Assembly (NCBI RefSeq): GCF_900163835.1
Contig: NZ_FUKR01000006.1
Span: forward strand, 85,799-149,798
Direction: 5' to 3'
DNA length: 64,000 nucleotides
From: Mycetocola reblochoni REB411
GTDB taxonomy: Bacteria > Actinomycetota > Actinomycetes > Actinomycetales > Microbacteriaceae
Shown here: piece by piece, positions 43,160 through 53,662 of the stretch
How positions within the stretch are numbered: position 1 is the stretch's first letter
How the letters are laid out: the number at the start of each line of letters is the position of its first letter
Notes under the pieces: generated by a model
What the model was told of the DNA's origin: nothing
The model's input: only the letters and a program-made list of their open reading frames with translations
The model's database searches: none
Translations under genes and position numbers: made by a program

Positions 43160-44232
43160 GCGTCGTTTCCAATCTCGGCGAGGGCAGTGAGGAATGCGGT
43201 GGTCTCGGGCTCGGTGCCGGCCGTCACACGCAGGTGCCCCGGAAGACCGACGTCCCTGATGAGGATGTCGCGTTCGAGCAGGCGCGAGAAGGTGCCGGCG
43301 GGGTCGGCCACGCCCCCGAAGAGGACGAAGTTGGCCGCGGAACGGTACGGCGCGTAGCCGAGCTCGACGAGGCGGGACGAGATGCGATCGCGCTGCGCGG
43401 CGATCGCCGCCACATTCGCCAGCATGACCTCGCTGTGCCTGAGCGCTGCCTCCGCAGCCGCCTGGGTGAGGGCCGACAGGTGGTACGGCAGCCGGACCAA
43501 GCGAAGGGCGTCGATCGCGACCGGATCCGCTGCGAGGTAGCCGACGCGCACCCCGGCGAAGGCGAAGGCCTTGCTCATGGTGCGCGAGACGAACAGACGC
43601 TCCCTCCCCGGGAGAAGCGTCAATGCGCTCTCGCGATCGGAGAACTCCTGATACGCCTCATCGACGATGACGATCCCGTTCGCCGCCTCGTAGACCGCCT
43701 CGACCACGTCGAGGCCGATGTCGGTTCCCGTCGGGTTGTTCGGCGTGCAGAGGATGACCACGTCCGGCTGGTACTGCTCGACCTGTCGACGGGCGGTCTC
43801 GGCGCCGAGTTCGAACGCTTCGTCACGCTCGCCCGCGATCCACGTCGAGCCGACCCCGGACGACAGCAGCGGATACATGGAATAGGTCGGTGAGAACCCC
43901 AACACGGTACGCCCCGGGCCGCCGAAGGCCTGAAGAACCTGCTGAAGCACCTCGTTCGACCCGTTTGCAGCCCACAACTGATCCGCCCGCAGACCGTGAC
44001 CGAGATAGGAAGCGAGTGCATGACGGAGCGAGGTGAACTCCCGATCCGGGTACCGGTTCACCCCCGACACGACTCGAGCCAAGGATGCAGCGATGTCATC
44101 GCGGACGACATCGGGAATCCCGAAGCTGTTCTCATTGACGTTGAGAGGGACACCAACGGCGGCCTGTGGCGCCCCGTACGGCGTTCGGCCGCGGAGGTCG
44201 TCCCTGAGAGGAAGATCGGCGAGTGTGGTCAC
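43156..44232 (-). CDS. hisC: Histidinol-phosphate aminotransferase
   Basis: This 358-residue fold-type I PLP enzyme carries [14 protein letters not shown] at the N-terminus, [40 protein letters not shown] and the PLP-lysine region [18 protein letters not shown]. The start is GTG 44232 with TAGGAT (44244-44239) exactly six bases upstream: a leaderless first gene with no room for a His leader peptide. The operon is hisC-B-H-A-sseB. hisD, often upstream of hisC, is not adjacent here. Confidence 0.95.
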   Translation of the reverse strand: MTTLADLPLRDDLRGRTPYGAPQAAVGVPLNVNENSFGIPDVVRDDIAASLARVVSGVNRYPDREFTSLRHALASYLGHGLRADQLWAANGSNEVLQQVLQAFGGPGRTVLGFSPTYSMYPLLSSGVGSTWIAGERDEAFELGAETARRQVEQYQPDVVILCTPNNPTGTDIGLDVVEAVYEAANGIVIVDEAYQEFSDRESALTLLPGRERLFVSRTMSKAFAFAGVRVGYLAADPVAIDALRLVRLPYHLSALTQAAAEAALRHSEVMLANVAAIAAQRDRISSRLVELGYAPYRSAANFVLFGGVADPAGTFSRLLERDILIRDVGLPGHLRVTAGTEPETTAFLTALAEIGNDA

Positions 44233-44368
44233 GTCACCATCCTAGAACCGGCCGACAGCGCCGCGAAAAGGCAGACGCAGTGGCCCGCGAACCACATGCC
44301 AGCCGCGCCGCGCGCGACCACGCGAGCTCCACGCCCCAACGCCACTGCGCGGAACCGATACGGACCGG

Positions 44369-44776
44369 CTACCCCTGGGCGGCCGACAGCGACGCAGGGA
44401 CGGCGAGGCGCTGGCCCGGCTGCAGCTCAGCCGTCGCCAGGTTGTTGAGGTTGATGAACTCGGCCACCGAGTCCCTCGGGTCCTGGGCGCGAGGGAAGTC
44501 GGACACGATCCCCCACAGGGTGTCGCCCTGCTGGACAGTCACGTAGTCGAATGCCACCCCGCTCGCCGTCGACGATGCCAGAGCCGTGCTGGCCCCCCAG
44601 AGCAGACCGAGTGCGAGCAGCGGCACCACCACGAGGATCGCGATGACCGCACGGCCCCTGGCGGTAATCCGCAGACGGGTACGCGCATCGAACGCCGAGG
44701 GGGACGGCGCCGCGAAGGAAATCACGGGACGCCCCTGCGTGCCGCGGTTCTCCGAACCGATGAGCTGTGCAGTCAT
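44369..44776 (-). CDS. LysM-domain membrane protein divergent from lexA (SOS cell-division inhibitor type)
   Basis: This 135-residue protein has a cytoplasmic N-terminus (about 42 residues, Arg-rich near the membrane), one transmembrane helix (AVIAILVVVPLLALGLLWGA, about 43-62) and an extracellular LysM domain (YVTVQQGDTLWGIVSDF to LQPGQRLAVP, about 77-126). The layout and position match Mycobacterium Rv2719c (ChiZ) and Corynebacterium DivS, LexA-controlled inhibitors of division next to lexA. Start ATG 44776 has TTGGAG five bases before it. A LexA box overlaps its promoter. Orthology is inferred from layout and context. Confidence 0.85.
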   Translation of the reverse strand: MTAQLIGSENRGTQGRPVISFAAPSPSAFDARTRLRITARGRAVIAILVVVPLLALGLLWGASTALASSTASGVAFDYVTVQQGDTLWGIVSDFPRAQDPRDSVAEFINLNNLATAELQPGQRLAVPASLSAAQG

Positions 44777-44812
44777 GATCACTCCAAGTAGTCGATAGCT
44801 CCCGACGGGCGG

Positions 44813-44855
44813 GAACAACTGTTCCGAATCTATCTTCGAAAATCGAAACACGCAA
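44813..44855 (-). promoter_or_regulatory. LysM-gene promoter with LexA (SOS) box
   Basis: Minus-strand -35 TTGCGT (44855-44850), 17-bp spacer and -10 TAGATT (44832-44827). GAACAACTGTTC (44813-44824) follows at once, matching the actinobacterial LexA consensus GAAC-N4-GTTC exactly. The box covers the expected transcription start, so LexA would repress this promoter. Confidence 0.8.
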
Positions 44856-44901
44856 GGGGCCACTTGTGACCACAATCCGCGGAGACGCGCCGTACAGTTG
44901 T

Positions 44902-44930
44902 TTGAACGGAGCCTCGCCTGTGGATACAGT
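44902..44930 (+). promoter_or_regulatory. lexA promoter
   Basis: -35 TTGAAC (44902-44907), 17-bp spacer and -10 TACAGT (44925-44930). The start is predicted near 44937. No GAAC-N4-GTTC lies within this promoter; the only one in the interval is about 80 bases upstream. Confidence 0.6.
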
Positions 44931-44993
44931 TTCGATTGTCGGACGGGATTCAGTACACCAGTGACCACCGACATTCCGACACGAAGGAGCATG

Positions 44994-45662
44994 ATGGCCA
45001 GCCCCGACAACAGCCAGCGCGGAGGAACCCGCCGCCGCAAAAGCCTCTCCGACAAGCAACTCGCCATCCTCGAGGCCATCCAGCGTTCCGTGACGACGCG
45101 GGGCTACCCGCCGAGCATGCGTGAGATCGGCGACGCCGTCGGTCTCTCGTCCCTGTCGAGCGTGACCCATCAGCTCAATCAGCTCGAGCTGAGCGGCTAC
45201 CTCCGACGGGATCCTAATCGTCCGCGGGCACTGGAGATCCTCATCGAACTGCCCAGCTCAGACGAGGAGTCGACGGCGAGCATCAGTGACGCGGCGATGG
45301 TGCCGCTCGTCGGTCGGATCGCCGCCGGGGTTCCCATCACGGCGGAACAGCACATCGAAGAGGTGTTTCCCCTCCCCCGTCAGATCGTCGGCAAGGGTGA
45401 GCTTTTCATGCTCAAGGTCCAGGGCGAGTCCATGATCGACGCCGCGATCTGCGACGGCGACTGGGTCGTGGTTCGCAGCCAGAACACAGCCGAGAACGGA
45501 GACATCGTTGCGGCGATGCTCGATGGAGAGGCCACGGTCAAGGTGTTCAGACAGCGGGACGGCCACACCTGGCTTCTGCCACGCAACTCCAGCTTCGAAC
45601 CGATCCTCGGCGACTCAGCCGAGGTCGTCGGGCGTGTCGTGGCGGTCCTGCGCTCTGTCTGA
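44994..45662 (+). CDS. lexA: LexA SOS repressor and autoprotease
   Basis: This 222-residue repressor has a winged HTH ([26 protein letters not shown], about 39-64) and an S24 peptidase domain. Cleavage is expected in RIAAGVP between Ala111 and Gly112. The catalytic Ser146 lies in GESMID and Lys183 in ATVKVF. It represses SOS genes until RecA filaments trigger self-cleavage. GAAGGAG (44983-44989) favours ATG 44994 over ATG 44991, and the extra upstream frame to 44898 crosses the promoter and is not used. Confidence 0.96.
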   Translation: MASPDNSQRGGTRRRKSLSDKQLAILEAIQRSVTTRGYPPSMREIGDAVGLSSLSSVTHQLNQLELSGYLRRDPNRPRALEILIELPSSDEESTASISDAAMVPLVGRIAAGVPITAEQHIEEVFPLPRQIVGKGELFMLKVQGESMIDAAICDGDWVVVRSQNTAENGDIVAAMLDGEATVKVFRQRDGHTWLLPRNSSFEPILGDSAEVVGRVVAVLRSV

Positions 45663-45851
45663 GCGGCACCCGCACGCGCACGGCGTCGAGTATCCGGCGC
45701 CGGGAGCAGCGCCAGCGCGCGACTCACGGCGTGCCAGGTGGCGACGGCCACAGCAGCACTCGTCTACCGCGCCGATCGACGACGTTTCCCTGGGCGACGG
45801 GATAGCGCTCTCCTGCCAGAGAAACCCAACCCCGCCCTCGCGAGCAGCGAG

Positions 45852-47369
45852 TCAGGCGACGGGAACCTGGAACTCGGCCACCGACCCGGCGAGGTCGGCC
45901 GAGACCTTCGCGGACACGCGTGTTCCGCCCTCCTCGTAGCTCACGTTCGTCACGGTGGCCCGCTCGTGCAGCGCGGAAACGACCTCACCGTGCTCGTACG
46001 GCACGAGGAGCTCAACCTCGATATCGGGGTGGGGAATCGTGTCCGCGATCCGCTCGAGCAGTTCGGTAACACCCTCACCGGTTCGAGCAGAGACGAAGCT
46101 GGCCGACGGCTCGAGGCCGCGAAGCACGAGACGGGTGTCATCGTCTACGACATCGCTCTTGTTGAAGACGACCAGTTCAGGAATGTCCCTCGCGCCGACC
46201 TCGCCGATCACGTCGCGCACGGTGCGCAGCTGACTCGCCGGGTCGGGGTGCGACGCGTCGACGACGTGGACGATAACGTCGGCCTCCGCGAGCTCCTCCA
46301 GCGTCGAGCGGAACGCCTCGACCAGCTGATGCGGCAGATTGCGCACGAAGCCGACGGTGTCGGCGAGCGTGTACTCCAGGCCGTCGGCCGTTCGCCACCG
46401 ACGGACGGTCGAGTCCAGCGTCGCGAACAACGCGTTCTCGACGAGCACGCCCGCACGGGTGATTCGATTGAGCAGGCTCGACTTTCCCGCGTTCGTGTAG
46501 CCGACGATCGCGACCGACGGAACCTCGTTGCGACGGCGGTTGGCCCGCTTCGCCTCCCGGGCCGGGGTCATCTCCTTGATCTGACGACGCAGCTTCGCCA
46601 TCCGGGTGTGAATGCGGCGGCGATCGAGCTCGATCTTCGTCTCGCCCGGACCGCGCGAGCCCATTCCCGCCCCCGCGCCACCGACCTGACCACCGGCCTG
46701 GCGGCTCATCGAGTCGCCCCAGCCGCGCAGACGCGGGAGGAGGTATTCCAGCTGCGCCAGTTCGACCTGCGCCTTGCCCTCACGGCTCTTCGCATGCTGG
46801 CTGAAGATGTCGAGGATCACCGCAGTACGATCGATCACCTTGACCTTGACCACGTCCTCGAGAGCGCGCCTCTGGCTGGGTGCGAGCTCGGTGTCGGCGA
46901 TCACCGTGTCGGCGCCGAGCGCACGGACGAGCCCTGCGAGCTCATCGGCTTTGCCCTTGCCCAGGTACGTGCTCGGGTCGGGGTTCGGACGCCGCTGAAG
47001 GAGGCCGTCCAGCACGGCTGCCCCGGCCGTCTCGGCGAGGGCGGCGAGCTCGCGGAGCGAATTCTCCGCATCGTGGAGCGAACCGGAGTACACCCCAATC
47101 AGGATGACGTTCTCGAGACGGAGCTGGCGGTACTCGACCTCGGTGACGTCCTCGAGTTCGGTCGAGAGGCCGTTGACCCGTCGAAGCGCCTGTCGCTCCG
47201 CACGCTCGAACTGCTCACCGTCGCCCGTGTACGCCTCTCCCCCGGACTCGGTGTCGAGCGCCGTCGCACGGCTGTCAAACACCGAAAGGCCCGCGCCCCG
47301 CGCGCTCGCGGTGCGGAGGACGCGAGCGACGACGTCGTCGTCGTTGCTCGGGCTGTGGTCATCTGTCAT
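45852..47369 (-). CDS. hflX: GTPase HflX
   Basis: This 505-residue ribosome-associated GTPase splits stalled or hibernating ribosomes. The N-terminal HflX domain contains DPSTYLGKGKADEL and ADTELAPSQRRALED. A coiled linker follows (SRGPGETKIELDRRRIHTRM), then the G domain: G1 GYTNAGKSS, G2 region FATLDST, G3 DTVGF and G4 NKSD, with SARTGEG as G5. The C-terminal domain ends VAEFQVPVA. It is slightly longer than E. coli HflX because of the N-terminal extension. It is divergent from the methyltransferase gene. The 189 bases between lexA and hflX hold no gene. Confidence 0.95.
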   Translation of the reverse strand: MTDDHSPSNDDDVVARVLRTASARGAGLSVFDSRATALDTESGGEAYTGDGEQFERAERQALRRVNGLSTELEDVTEVEYRQLRLENVILIGVYSGSLHDAENSLRELAALAETAGAAVLDGLLQRRPNPDPSTYLGKGKADELAGLVRALGADTVIADTELAPSQRRALEDVVKVKVIDRTAVILDIFSQHAKSREGKAQVELAQLEYLLPRLRGWGDSMSRQAGGQVGGAGAGMGSRGPGETKIELDRRRIHTRMAKLRRQIKEMTPAREAKRANRRRNEVPSVAIVGYTNAGKSSLLNRITRAGVLVENALFATLDSTVRRWRTADGLEYTLADTVGFVRNLPHQLVEAFRSTLEELAEADVIVHVVDASHPDPASQLRTVRDVIGEVGARDIPELVVFNKSDVVDDDTRLVLRGLEPSASFVSARTGEGVTELLERIADTIPHPDIEVELLVPYEHGEVVSALHERATVTNVSYEEGGTRVSAKVSADLAGSVAEFQVPVA

Positions 47370-47410
47370 TCGGTTACCTTCGTTTCTTCTCTACCGGTAT
47401 CTTTCCAGGT

Positions 47411-48028
47411 ATGCCCAGCGCGCACTACTTCAGCCCCGAGCCGGGCAGCGATCCCACCCCCCGGCAGATCACCGTGTCGATCGCGGGCGAGCCCCTCACG
47501 ATCACGACCGCCGGGGGCGTGTTCAGCCCCGGCCGCCTCGACACCGGGACCGCCGTGCTCCTGGACAGCGTCCCGCCGCCACCGCAAAGCGGAGACGTGC
47601 TCGACCTCGGCGCCGGCTGGGGACCCATCAGCTATGCACTCGCGCGGAGCGCGCCGGACGCGACCATCTGGTCGGTCGACGTGAACGAGCGCGCGCTCGA
47701 GCTGATCACACTGAACGCCGCACAGCACGGCTTCTCCGGTATCAACGCCACGACGCCGAGCGGTGTTCCCGAGGCGGTGCGCTTCGACGCCATCTGGTCC
47801 AACCCGCCCATCCGTGTCGGCAAGCAAGAACTGCACGGCATGCTGCGCCACTGGCTGCCGCGGCTGAAGCCCGGTTGCGACGCCTGGTTGGTCGTCCAGA
47901 AGAACCTGGGGTCGGACAGTCTGCTCTCCTGGCTCAGCACGGAGTTCGACGGCACGCACGTCAGCTCACGGGCGACCACGAAGAAGGGCTACCGCGTCCT
48001 TCGCGTCCACCGCACGACCACCGGCTGA
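47411..48028 (+). CDS. Class I SAM methyltransferase, RsmC/RlmG-like
   Basis: This 205-residue methyltransferase has DVLDLGAGWGPISYAL (motif I), WSVDVNERALELITLNA (motif II) and SNPPIRVGKQELHGM. The NPPI-x-x-GK motif IV is that of RsmC and RlmG, which methylate guanine N2 in rRNA. The late VVQKNLGSDSL and GYRVLRVHR also match. It corresponds to the catalytic half only, as usual in Gram-positives. TATCTT (47398-47403) lies seven bases before the ATG, so it may be leaderless. It is convergent with dapF. Confidence 0.88.
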   Translation: MPSAHYFSPEPGSDPTPRQITVSIAGEPLTITTAGGVFSPGRLDTGTAVLLDSVPPPPQSGDVLDLGAGWGPISYALARSAPDATIWSVDVNERALELITLNAAQHGFSGINATTPSGVPEAVRFDAIWSNPPIRVGKQELHGMLRHWLPRLKPGCDAWLVVQKNLGSDSLLSWLSTEFDGTHVSSRATTKKGYRVLRVHRTTTG

Positions 48029-48086
48029 ACAACGGGCGGGACAGTCCACCGATCCCGCCTCGGCACACGGCGGCAGTCCCACCCGC

Positions 48087-48968
48087 CTACTCGAAGACGA
48101 ACTCGCCGCGTGCGACGATCACGGCAGGACCCGAGAGTGCGACGTGCTCGCCGTCCTGCGTCGGGAACATACGCACTCCGAGCACTCCGCCCGGTACCTC
48201 GACCCGCCACTGATGTGGCGCACCCGGTCCGGCCCAATGCCTCGTCGCCAGCGCGGCCGCCGCGACGCCCGTCCCACAGGAGAGGGTCTCACCGCTGCCC
48301 CGCTCGTGGACCCGCATGCGTATCCGGGCCACCCCATCCCTTACCAGCGGGTCCTCCGGCACGACGAACTCCACGTTGGCGCCGTCGGCGATGGGCGGAT
48401 CGAGAGCGGGCGGTGCGCTCAGTGCGATGCGATCGAGTTCGTCCTCACCCGCCAGCGCAGCCACGACGTGCGGGTTGCCGACATCGATGCCGAGCGAGGG
48501 GCGCGCGACGTCGAGACCCGGTGCGGACACGAGCGGCTCGTCCCCGCTCAGACGCCATGAGCCGAGGTCGACACGGTAGCCCCCGGTGCTGCGCTGCACG
48601 TCTTTTACACCGGCGCGCGTCCCGACCGCGAGCGTCCCGCCGTCCGGCAAGTCAGCGAGACCACGTTCGACGAGGTAGTGCACAAAGACACGGATCCCGT
48701 TGCCGCACATCTCGGCGACAGAACCGTCCGAGTTGAGGTAGTCCATGAACCATTCGGCATCCGGGTCCTCGTCCAGAACGGCGGCCCCGTTGGGAAGCGA
48801 CTCGGTACGGACCGCCCGGATCACACCGTCGGCGCCGATGCCCCTGTGCCTGTCGGCGATGAGCTGGACCTGCTCGAGCGTCAGTGGGTCGGAACCGTCG
48901 GGGTCGGAATAAAGGATGAAGTCGTTGCCTGTGCCATGCCCCTTGGCGAACTCGAGATTGCGTGCCAT
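48087..48968 (-). CDS. dapF: Diaminopimelate epimerase
   Basis: This 293-residue PLP-independent racemase makes meso-DAP for lysine and peptidoglycan. It has [19 protein letters not shown], the first catalytic Cys in [15 protein letters not shown] and the second in [15 protein letters not shown]. Start ATG 48968. TAGGCT (48980-48975) lies exactly six bases upstream, and its TAG is the miaA stop codon, so dapF probably has its own leaderless promoter inside the cluster. Confidence 0.95.
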   Translation of the reverse strand: MARNLEFAKGHGTGNDFILYSDPDGSDPLTLEQVQLIADRHRGIGADGVIRAVRTESLPNGAAVLDEDPDAEWFMDYLNSDGSVAEMCGNGIRVFVHYLVERGLADLPDGGTLAVGTRAGVKDVQRSTGGYRVDLGSWRLSGDEPLVSAPGLDVARPSLGIDVGNPHVVAALAGEDELDRIALSAPPALDPPIADGANVEFVVPEDPLVRDGVARIRMRVHERGSGETLSCGTGVAAAALATRHWAGPGAPHQWRVEVPGGVLGVRMFPTQDGEHVALSGPAVIVARGEFVFE

Positions 48969-48977
48969 GCTGCGAGC

Positions 48978-49934
48978 CTACAACCGCTGGTCGGAGGCCG
49001 AGGCGCGAAGCAGGGCGTCCGGGATGCGCGTGCGCGCCGCACCGTCCGCGCCGGAGAGCCAGAGGATCCGCTGATCCCGTCTGAACCAGCTGCGCTGCCG
49101 ACGCGCGTAGCGCCGAGTGAGCGCCTGGGTCTGCGCGATTGCTTCATCAGCGCTGACGTCACCGTCGAGCTGGGCCGTCGCCTGCGCATAGCCGATCGCC
49201 CTGGACGCCGTTCGCCCCTCGCGCAGCCCAGCGGAAAGAAGCCCCCGCACCTCGTCGAGGAGTCCGGTGCGCCACATCCGCACCACCCTCGCGTCGAGCC
49301 GAGCAGCGAGCACGGCGGGGTCGTCTGCGAAACCGATGCGGGTCGCGCGCCACCAGGGTCGAGGGACCTCGGGAAGCATCGCGGAGAAAGTCTCGCCCGT
49401 GATCGCCATGACTTCGAGGGCACGAACGATTCTCCTGCCGTTGAACGGCCCGATCCGGTCGGCCGCCCGCGAGTCCAGCTCGGCCAACCGGCGCCAGAGC
49501 ACCCCCGCTCCGTCTTCCTCGAGTTCAGCCTCGAGCGCACCCCGAACATCCGGGTCGGTGCCGGGGAAGCGGAAGTCGTCGAGAACAGCCTGAAGGTAAA
49601 GGCCCGAACCCCCGACCATGATCGGCACACGGCCGCTGTCGAGTGCGTCCTGGATGATCCGTCGTGCACGGTCCTGATACCACGCCACCGAGGCCTCGTC
49701 CGTGACCGAGAGCACGTCGAGCAGTTCATGACGTACGCCCTGCCGCTCCTCCTCCGTGAGCTTGGCCGTGCCGATATCCATGCCACGGTAGAGCTGCATC
49801 GCATCGGCGTTCAGAATCACCGGTACCCGACCGGAGTCGATGAGGCGCTGTGCCAGCAGGATCGCGTAGTCGGACTTGCCGGTTCCGGTCGGCCCCACCA
49901 CCGCGTACACGTGCCCTTGCCGGGAGGGCGCCAC
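48978..49934 (-). CDS. miaA: tRNA dimethylallyltransferase
   Basis: This 318-residue enzyme adds dimethylallyl to A37 of tRNAs reading UNN codons. It has the P-loop VVGPTGTGKSDYAILLAQ, VILNADAMQLYRGMDIGTAK with DSxQVY-like residues, GGSGLYLQAVLDDF, NGRRIVRALEV and QTQALTRRYARRQRSWFRRD. The start is GTG 49934, 29 bases after the miaB stop. It works just before MiaB in the same modification (ms2i6A). Confidence 0.95.
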   Translation of the reverse strand: MAPSRQGHVYAVVGPTGTGKSDYAILLAQRLIDSGRVPVILNADAMQLYRGMDIGTAKLTEEERQGVRHELLDVLSVTDEASVAWYQDRARRIIQDALDSGRVPIMVGGSGLYLQAVLDDFRFPGTDPDVRGALEAELEEDGAGVLWRRLAELDSRAADRIGPFNGRRIVRALEVMAITGETFSAMLPEVPRPWWRATRIGFADDPAVLAARLDARVVRMWRTGLLDEVRGLLSAGLREGRTASRAIGYAQATAQLDGDVSADEAIAQTQALTRRYARRQRSWFRRDQRILWLSGADGAARTRIPDALLRASASDQRL

Positions 49935-49963
49935 CTGATCGACGGCGGCCGGTCGGAATCCGT

Positions 49964-51574
49964 TCAGCGTTCGCCGTCCGTCGGGTCGTAGATGGGCATA
50001 GTCCCGATGCCCGGCGACGTGAGGGGGCGGGCACCCACACGCAACGACGGCAAGCCGATCGATACCGGGCCTCCGCTCGCCGCGGAGGACATACCGGTGG
50101 GAGGGACGTCGCAGCTGTCCGCCTGCGCACGATCCCAGGCGTCACCGGCCGCCGTGCGTCGGATCGGCAGCCTCCCGTCGGGGCCGAGGTCGGCGAGCAG
50201 GAAGTGCGGCGCCGCCTCGGTCACCGTGACCGAGACGACATCACCGGGGCGAGGCAGGTCCGCCGACGCGGGTAGCTCGAAATGGACGAGCCGCGAGTCC
50301 TCAGCCCGTCCGGACAGCCGGCGGGTCCTGTCGTTCTTCCGGCCCTCACCTGTCGACACGAGGAGGTCGACTCTGCGCCCGATGAGTGCACGGTTCTCCT
50401 CGAGACTGATCCGCTCTTGCAGGGCGATCAGGCGCTCATATCGTTCTTGAACGACGTGTTTCGGGACCTGGTTCTCCATCGTCGCGGCAGGTGTCCCCGG
50501 GCGAATCGAGTACTGGAAGGTGAATGCGGAGGCGAAACGCGACTGCTCGACGACGCGGAGAGTGTCCTCGAAGTCCGCATCGGACTCCCCAGGAAACCCC
50601 ACGATGATGTCGGTCGAGATCGCCGCGTGCGGGATTCGCTCCCGCACGCGATCCAGGATTCCGAGGAACTTGGACGAGCGGTAGGAGCGGCGCATCGCCC
50701 GCAGGATCCGGTCCGAGCCGGATTGAAGCGGCATGTGCAGCTGCGGCATCACGGCGGGCGTCTCGGCCATCGCGGCGATGACGTCGTCGGTGAATGCCGC
50801 CGGGTGGGGACTGGTGAAGCGGATCCGCTCAATACCGGGGATCGCCCCCGCGGCGCGCAAGAGCTTTCCGAAGGCCTGGCGGTCGCCGAACTCGACGCCG
50901 TAGGAGTTGACGTTCTGGCCGAGCAGCGTCACCTCGATCGCACCGTCGGCGACGAGAGCTTCGATCTCCGCCAGGATGTCGCCGGGACGGCGATCCTTCT
51001 CCTTGCCGCGGAGGGAGGGCACGATGCAGAAGGTACAGGTGTTGTTGCAGCCCACCGAGATGGACACCCATCCGCTGTAGCTGGAGTCACGCTTGGTCGG
51101 GAGAGTAGACGGGAAGGTCTCGAGTGCGTCGAGGATCTCGAGCTGCGCCTCGTCGTTGTGGCGTGCACGCTCGAGCAGACTCGGCAGCGCCCCCATGTTG
51201 TGCGTGCCGAAGACGACGTCAACCCACGGAGCCTTCTCGAGGATGGCGTTCTTGTCCTTCTGCGCCAGGCACCCGCCGACCGCGATCTGCATGCCCTCGT
51301 GGCGCTTCTTCACACCCGCGAGATGACCGAGGTTGCCGTAGAGCTTGTTGTCGGCGTTCTCTCGCACCGCGCAGGTGTTGATCACGACCACGTCCGGTTC
51401 ACGACCGTCCGCCTTGACGTACCCCGCGGCCTCGAGGGATCCGCTCAGTCGCTCCGAGTCGTGCACGTTCATCTGGCAGCCGAAGGTGCGGACCTCGTAA
51501 CTACGCGCGCGCGATCCCTCAGTCGCCGCGGAGGAGACCGGGATGACCGTGGGGGTCTCTGAGGTGCTGCTCAT
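49964..51574 (-). CDS. miaB: tRNA-2-methylthio-N6-dimethylallyladenosine synthase
   Basis: This 536-residue radical-SAM methylthiotransferase has an N-terminal UPF0004 domain ([36 protein letters not shown]: the auxiliary cluster cysteines), the radical-SAM motif [12 protein letters not shown] (CxxxCxxC) and a C-terminal TRAM domain. After TRAM there is an unusual disordered tail of about 60 residues ending [12 protein letters not shown] chose ATG 51574. TAGAAT (51587-51582) lies seven bases upstream and begins with the recX stop TAG. The open frame upstream to 51628 overlaps recX. Confidence 0.95.
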   Translation of the reverse strand: MSSTSETPTVIPVSSAATEGSRARSYEVRTFGCQMNVHDSERLSGSLEAAGYVKADGREPDVVVINTCAVRENADNKLYGNLGHLAGVKKRHEGMQIAVGGCLAQKDKNAILEKAPWVDVVFGTHNMGALPSLLERARHNDEAQLEILDALETFPSTLPTKRDSSYSGWVSISVGCNNTCTFCIVPSLRGKEKDRRPGDILAEIEALVADGAIEVTLLGQNVNSYGVEFGDRQAFGKLLRAAGAIPGIERIRFTSPHPAAFTDDVIAAMAETPAVMPQLHMPLQSGSDRILRAMRRSYRSSKFLGILDRVRERIPHAAISTDIIVGFPGESDADFEDTLRVVEQSRFASAFTFQYSIRPGTPAATMENQVPKHVVQERYERLIALQERISLEENRALIGRRVDLLVSTGEGRKNDRTRRLSGRAEDSRLVHFELPASADLPRPGDVVSVTVTEAAPHFLLADLGPDGRLPIRRTAAGDAWDRAQADSCDVPPTGMSSAASGGPVSIGLPSLRVGARPLTSPGIGTMPIYDPTDGER

Positions 51575-51584
51575 AGACACGATT

Positions 51585-52445
51585 CTACGTCGTGGTGAAT
51601 CGGACACCGGACCCGCCGGACTCGGCAAGGGCGCGGTCGACGGCTTGACGCACGATTACACCGCTGTAGCCTCGCCGGGCGAGGAATCCGCTGAGCCGGC
51701 GATGGGCGACCTCGGTACCGAGGCTCGCCACCTGCGGTGCCCGCCGACGCGCGAGTTGCACCGCTCTCTCGAGCTCATCCGCGTCGTCGATGTCGGCCAG
51801 GAGCTGGTCGACGATGTCCGCCCGGATCAGACGCTCGCCCAGGGTGCGCCGCGCTGCCTCACGCCCCTGACCCTTCCGCGATTGGGCCTTGACCAGCAGC
51901 TGCTCGGCAAGAGACGCGTCGTCGACGTAGCCCCAGGAGCGCAACTGCTCAAGAACATCGTTCGCCTGGTGAGCGTCGAGCCCCTCGTCCAGGGCCGCGC
52001 GCAACACTTCTGCCTCGCTGAGCCCCCGACGCCGAAGACGAGCGACGATGCGATCCCTCACGGTGGCAAGGACATCGTCCGCCACGAGTGTCACGACAGC
52101 CTCTGAGCGCTCCGCTGGGCCGGCGGTGCCGGCACCCTCGATCGTCGCCACCTGCTCGCCCGCGGTACCCCGAGGAGTCGCCGAGCGAGGCGGTCGAACA
52201 TCAATCCCTCGCGCCGCGAGCGCGGATTCCATCGCGGCGACGGCTTCCCCGTCGCCGGTGAGTGACGTCGATCCCGACGCACCACCGCCGACCGGCACGC
52301 TGCTCTCCCGCGACGGCGTCGCGCTCCGGCCCCGAGCTCGTTTCGCTTTGGCCTCCGCGAAGAGGCTCACGGGAGCCAAACCCGAAACATTGTCGCGCTC
52401 AAGCGGCGAGCCGTCCCCACCCGACGACTCGAAACGAACGACCAC
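51585..52445 (-). CDS. recX: RecX, regulator of RecA
   Basis: This 286-residue protein has a poorly conserved, disordered N-terminus of about 110 residues (Ser/Gly/Ala-rich) and a RecX domain of three-helix repeats. The latter includes [62 protein letters not shown] and [21 protein letters not shown]. RecX inhibits RecA filament extension. Start GTG 52445 is five bases after the recA stop, so recA-recX are co-transcribed. The family is usually 150-270 residues; the N-terminal extension is common in Micrococcales. Confidence 0.93.
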   Translation of the reverse strand: MVVRFESSGGDGSPLERDNVSGLAPVSLFAEAKAKRARGRSATPSRESSVPVGGGASGSTSLTGDGEAVAAMESALAARGIDVRPPRSATPRGTAGEQVATIEGAGTAGPAERSEAVVTLVADDVLATVRDRIVARLRRRGLSEAEVLRAALDEGLDAHQANDVLEQLRSWGYVDDASLAEQLLVKAQSRKGQGREAARRTLGERLIRADIVDQLLADIDDADELERAVQLARRRAPQVASLGTEVAHRRLSGFLARRGYSGVIVRQAVDRALAESGGSGVRFTTT

Positions 52446-52450
52446 GACGC

Positions 52451-53491
52451 TCAGGCGCCCTTCTGAACCGCGGGGGCGTCTGCGACCTGATCAGACTCGA
52501 CGAGGCCCATCTTGACCTTGATCTTCTGCTCGATCTCGGCCGCCACCTCGGGCGTGCGCTTGAGGAAGTTACGCGCGTTCTCCTTGCCCTGGCCGAGCTG
52601 GTCGCCCTCGTAGGTGTACCAGGCACCGGACTTCTTGACGATGCCGTGCTCGACACCGAAGTCGATGAGGCTGCCCTCTCGCGAAATCCCGACGCCGTAG
52701 AGGATGTCGAACTCCGCCTGCTTGAAAGGAGGCGCCATCTTGTTCTTGACGACCTTCACCCTCGTGCGGTTGCCGACGGCGTCGCCGCTGTCCTTCAGGG
52801 TCTCGATGCGGCGGATGTCCATACGGACCGAGGCGTAGAACTTCAGAGCCTTTCCACCGGCAGTGGTCTCCGGGCTGCCGAAGAAGACACCGATCTTCTC
52901 ACGGAGCTGGTTGATGAAGATCATCGTGGTGTTGGTCTGGCTGAGACCACCCGTGAGCTTGCGGAGGGCCTGAGACATCAGCCTGGCCTGCAGACCGACG
53001 TGGGAGTCACCCATCTCTCCTTCGATCTCGGCTCGCGGCACAAGAGCTGCCACGGAGTCGATGACCACGAGATCGATGGAGCCGGAACGGACGAGCATGT
53101 CGGCGATCTCGAGTGCCTGCTCACCGGTGTCGGGCTGGGAGACGAGAAGCGAGTCGATATCGACACCGAGCTTCTTCGCGTACTCGGGATCGAGCGCGTG
53201 CTCCGCATCGATGAAGGCGGCGATGCCTCCTCCGCGCTGCACGTTCGCGATGGCGTGCAGCGTGAGCGTCGTCTTACCCGAGGACTCGGGGCCATAGATC
53301 TCGACGATGCGGCCGCGTGGGATTCCCCCGACGCCGAGCGCGACGTCAAGAGCGATCGACCCGGTGGAGATCACCTCGACGGGTGCGCGCTCGTCGCTGC
53401 CGAGACGCATGACCGAGCCTTTGCCGAACTGACGGTCGATCTGGGCGAGTGCGGTCTCGAGGGCCTTCTCGCGGTCGGTTGCTGAGGGCAT
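52451..53491 (-). CDS. recA: Recombinase RecA
   Basis: This 346-residue recombinase begins [20 protein letters not shown]. It has the P-loop [10 protein letters not shown] (about 68-77), [21 protein letters not shown] with loop L1, [21 protein letters not shown] and L2 ([18 protein letters not shown]). The C-terminal domain ends in acidic/Ala residues. It promotes strand exchange and LexA self-cleavage. ATG 53491 has AGGAG upstream. No intein is present. A LexA box overlaps the promoter 165-200 bases upstream. Confidence 0.97.
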   Translation of the reverse strand: MPSATDREKALETALAQIDRQFGKGSVMRLGSDERAPVEVISTGSIALDVALGVGGIPRGRIVEIYGPESSGKTTLTLHAIANVQRGGGIAAFIDAEHALDPEYAKKLGVDIDSLLVSQPDTGEQALEIADMLVRSGSIDLVVIDSVAALVPRAEIEGEMGDSHVGLQARLMSQALRKLTGGLSQTNTTMIFINQLREKIGVFFGSPETTAGGKALKFYASVRMDIRRIETLKDSGDAVGNRTRVKVVKNKMAPPFKQAEFDILYGVGISREGSLIDFGVEHGIVKKSGAWYTYEGDQLGQGKENARNFLKRTPEVAAEIEQKIKVKMGLVESDQVADAPAVQKGA

Positions 53492-53662
53492 GACATCTCC
53501 TGAGTCGTTGAGGTTGGGCCGCCTACAGGCTGTTCCAGCACGGGGACCGGAGACAAGGCGTCAGCGTGAACCGCTGTGTCTGCGACGTTATTGCCAGCCA
53601 CCGACATACGGTGACTCGGCCTCGACGATGCGGAACGGTGGAACGGATCGCGCCTTGTGAAG

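Noticed and set aside
44233..44368. Histidine leader peptide upstream of hisC
   Set aside because: The predicted start of transcription is at the hisC GTG; no His-rich frame precedes it.
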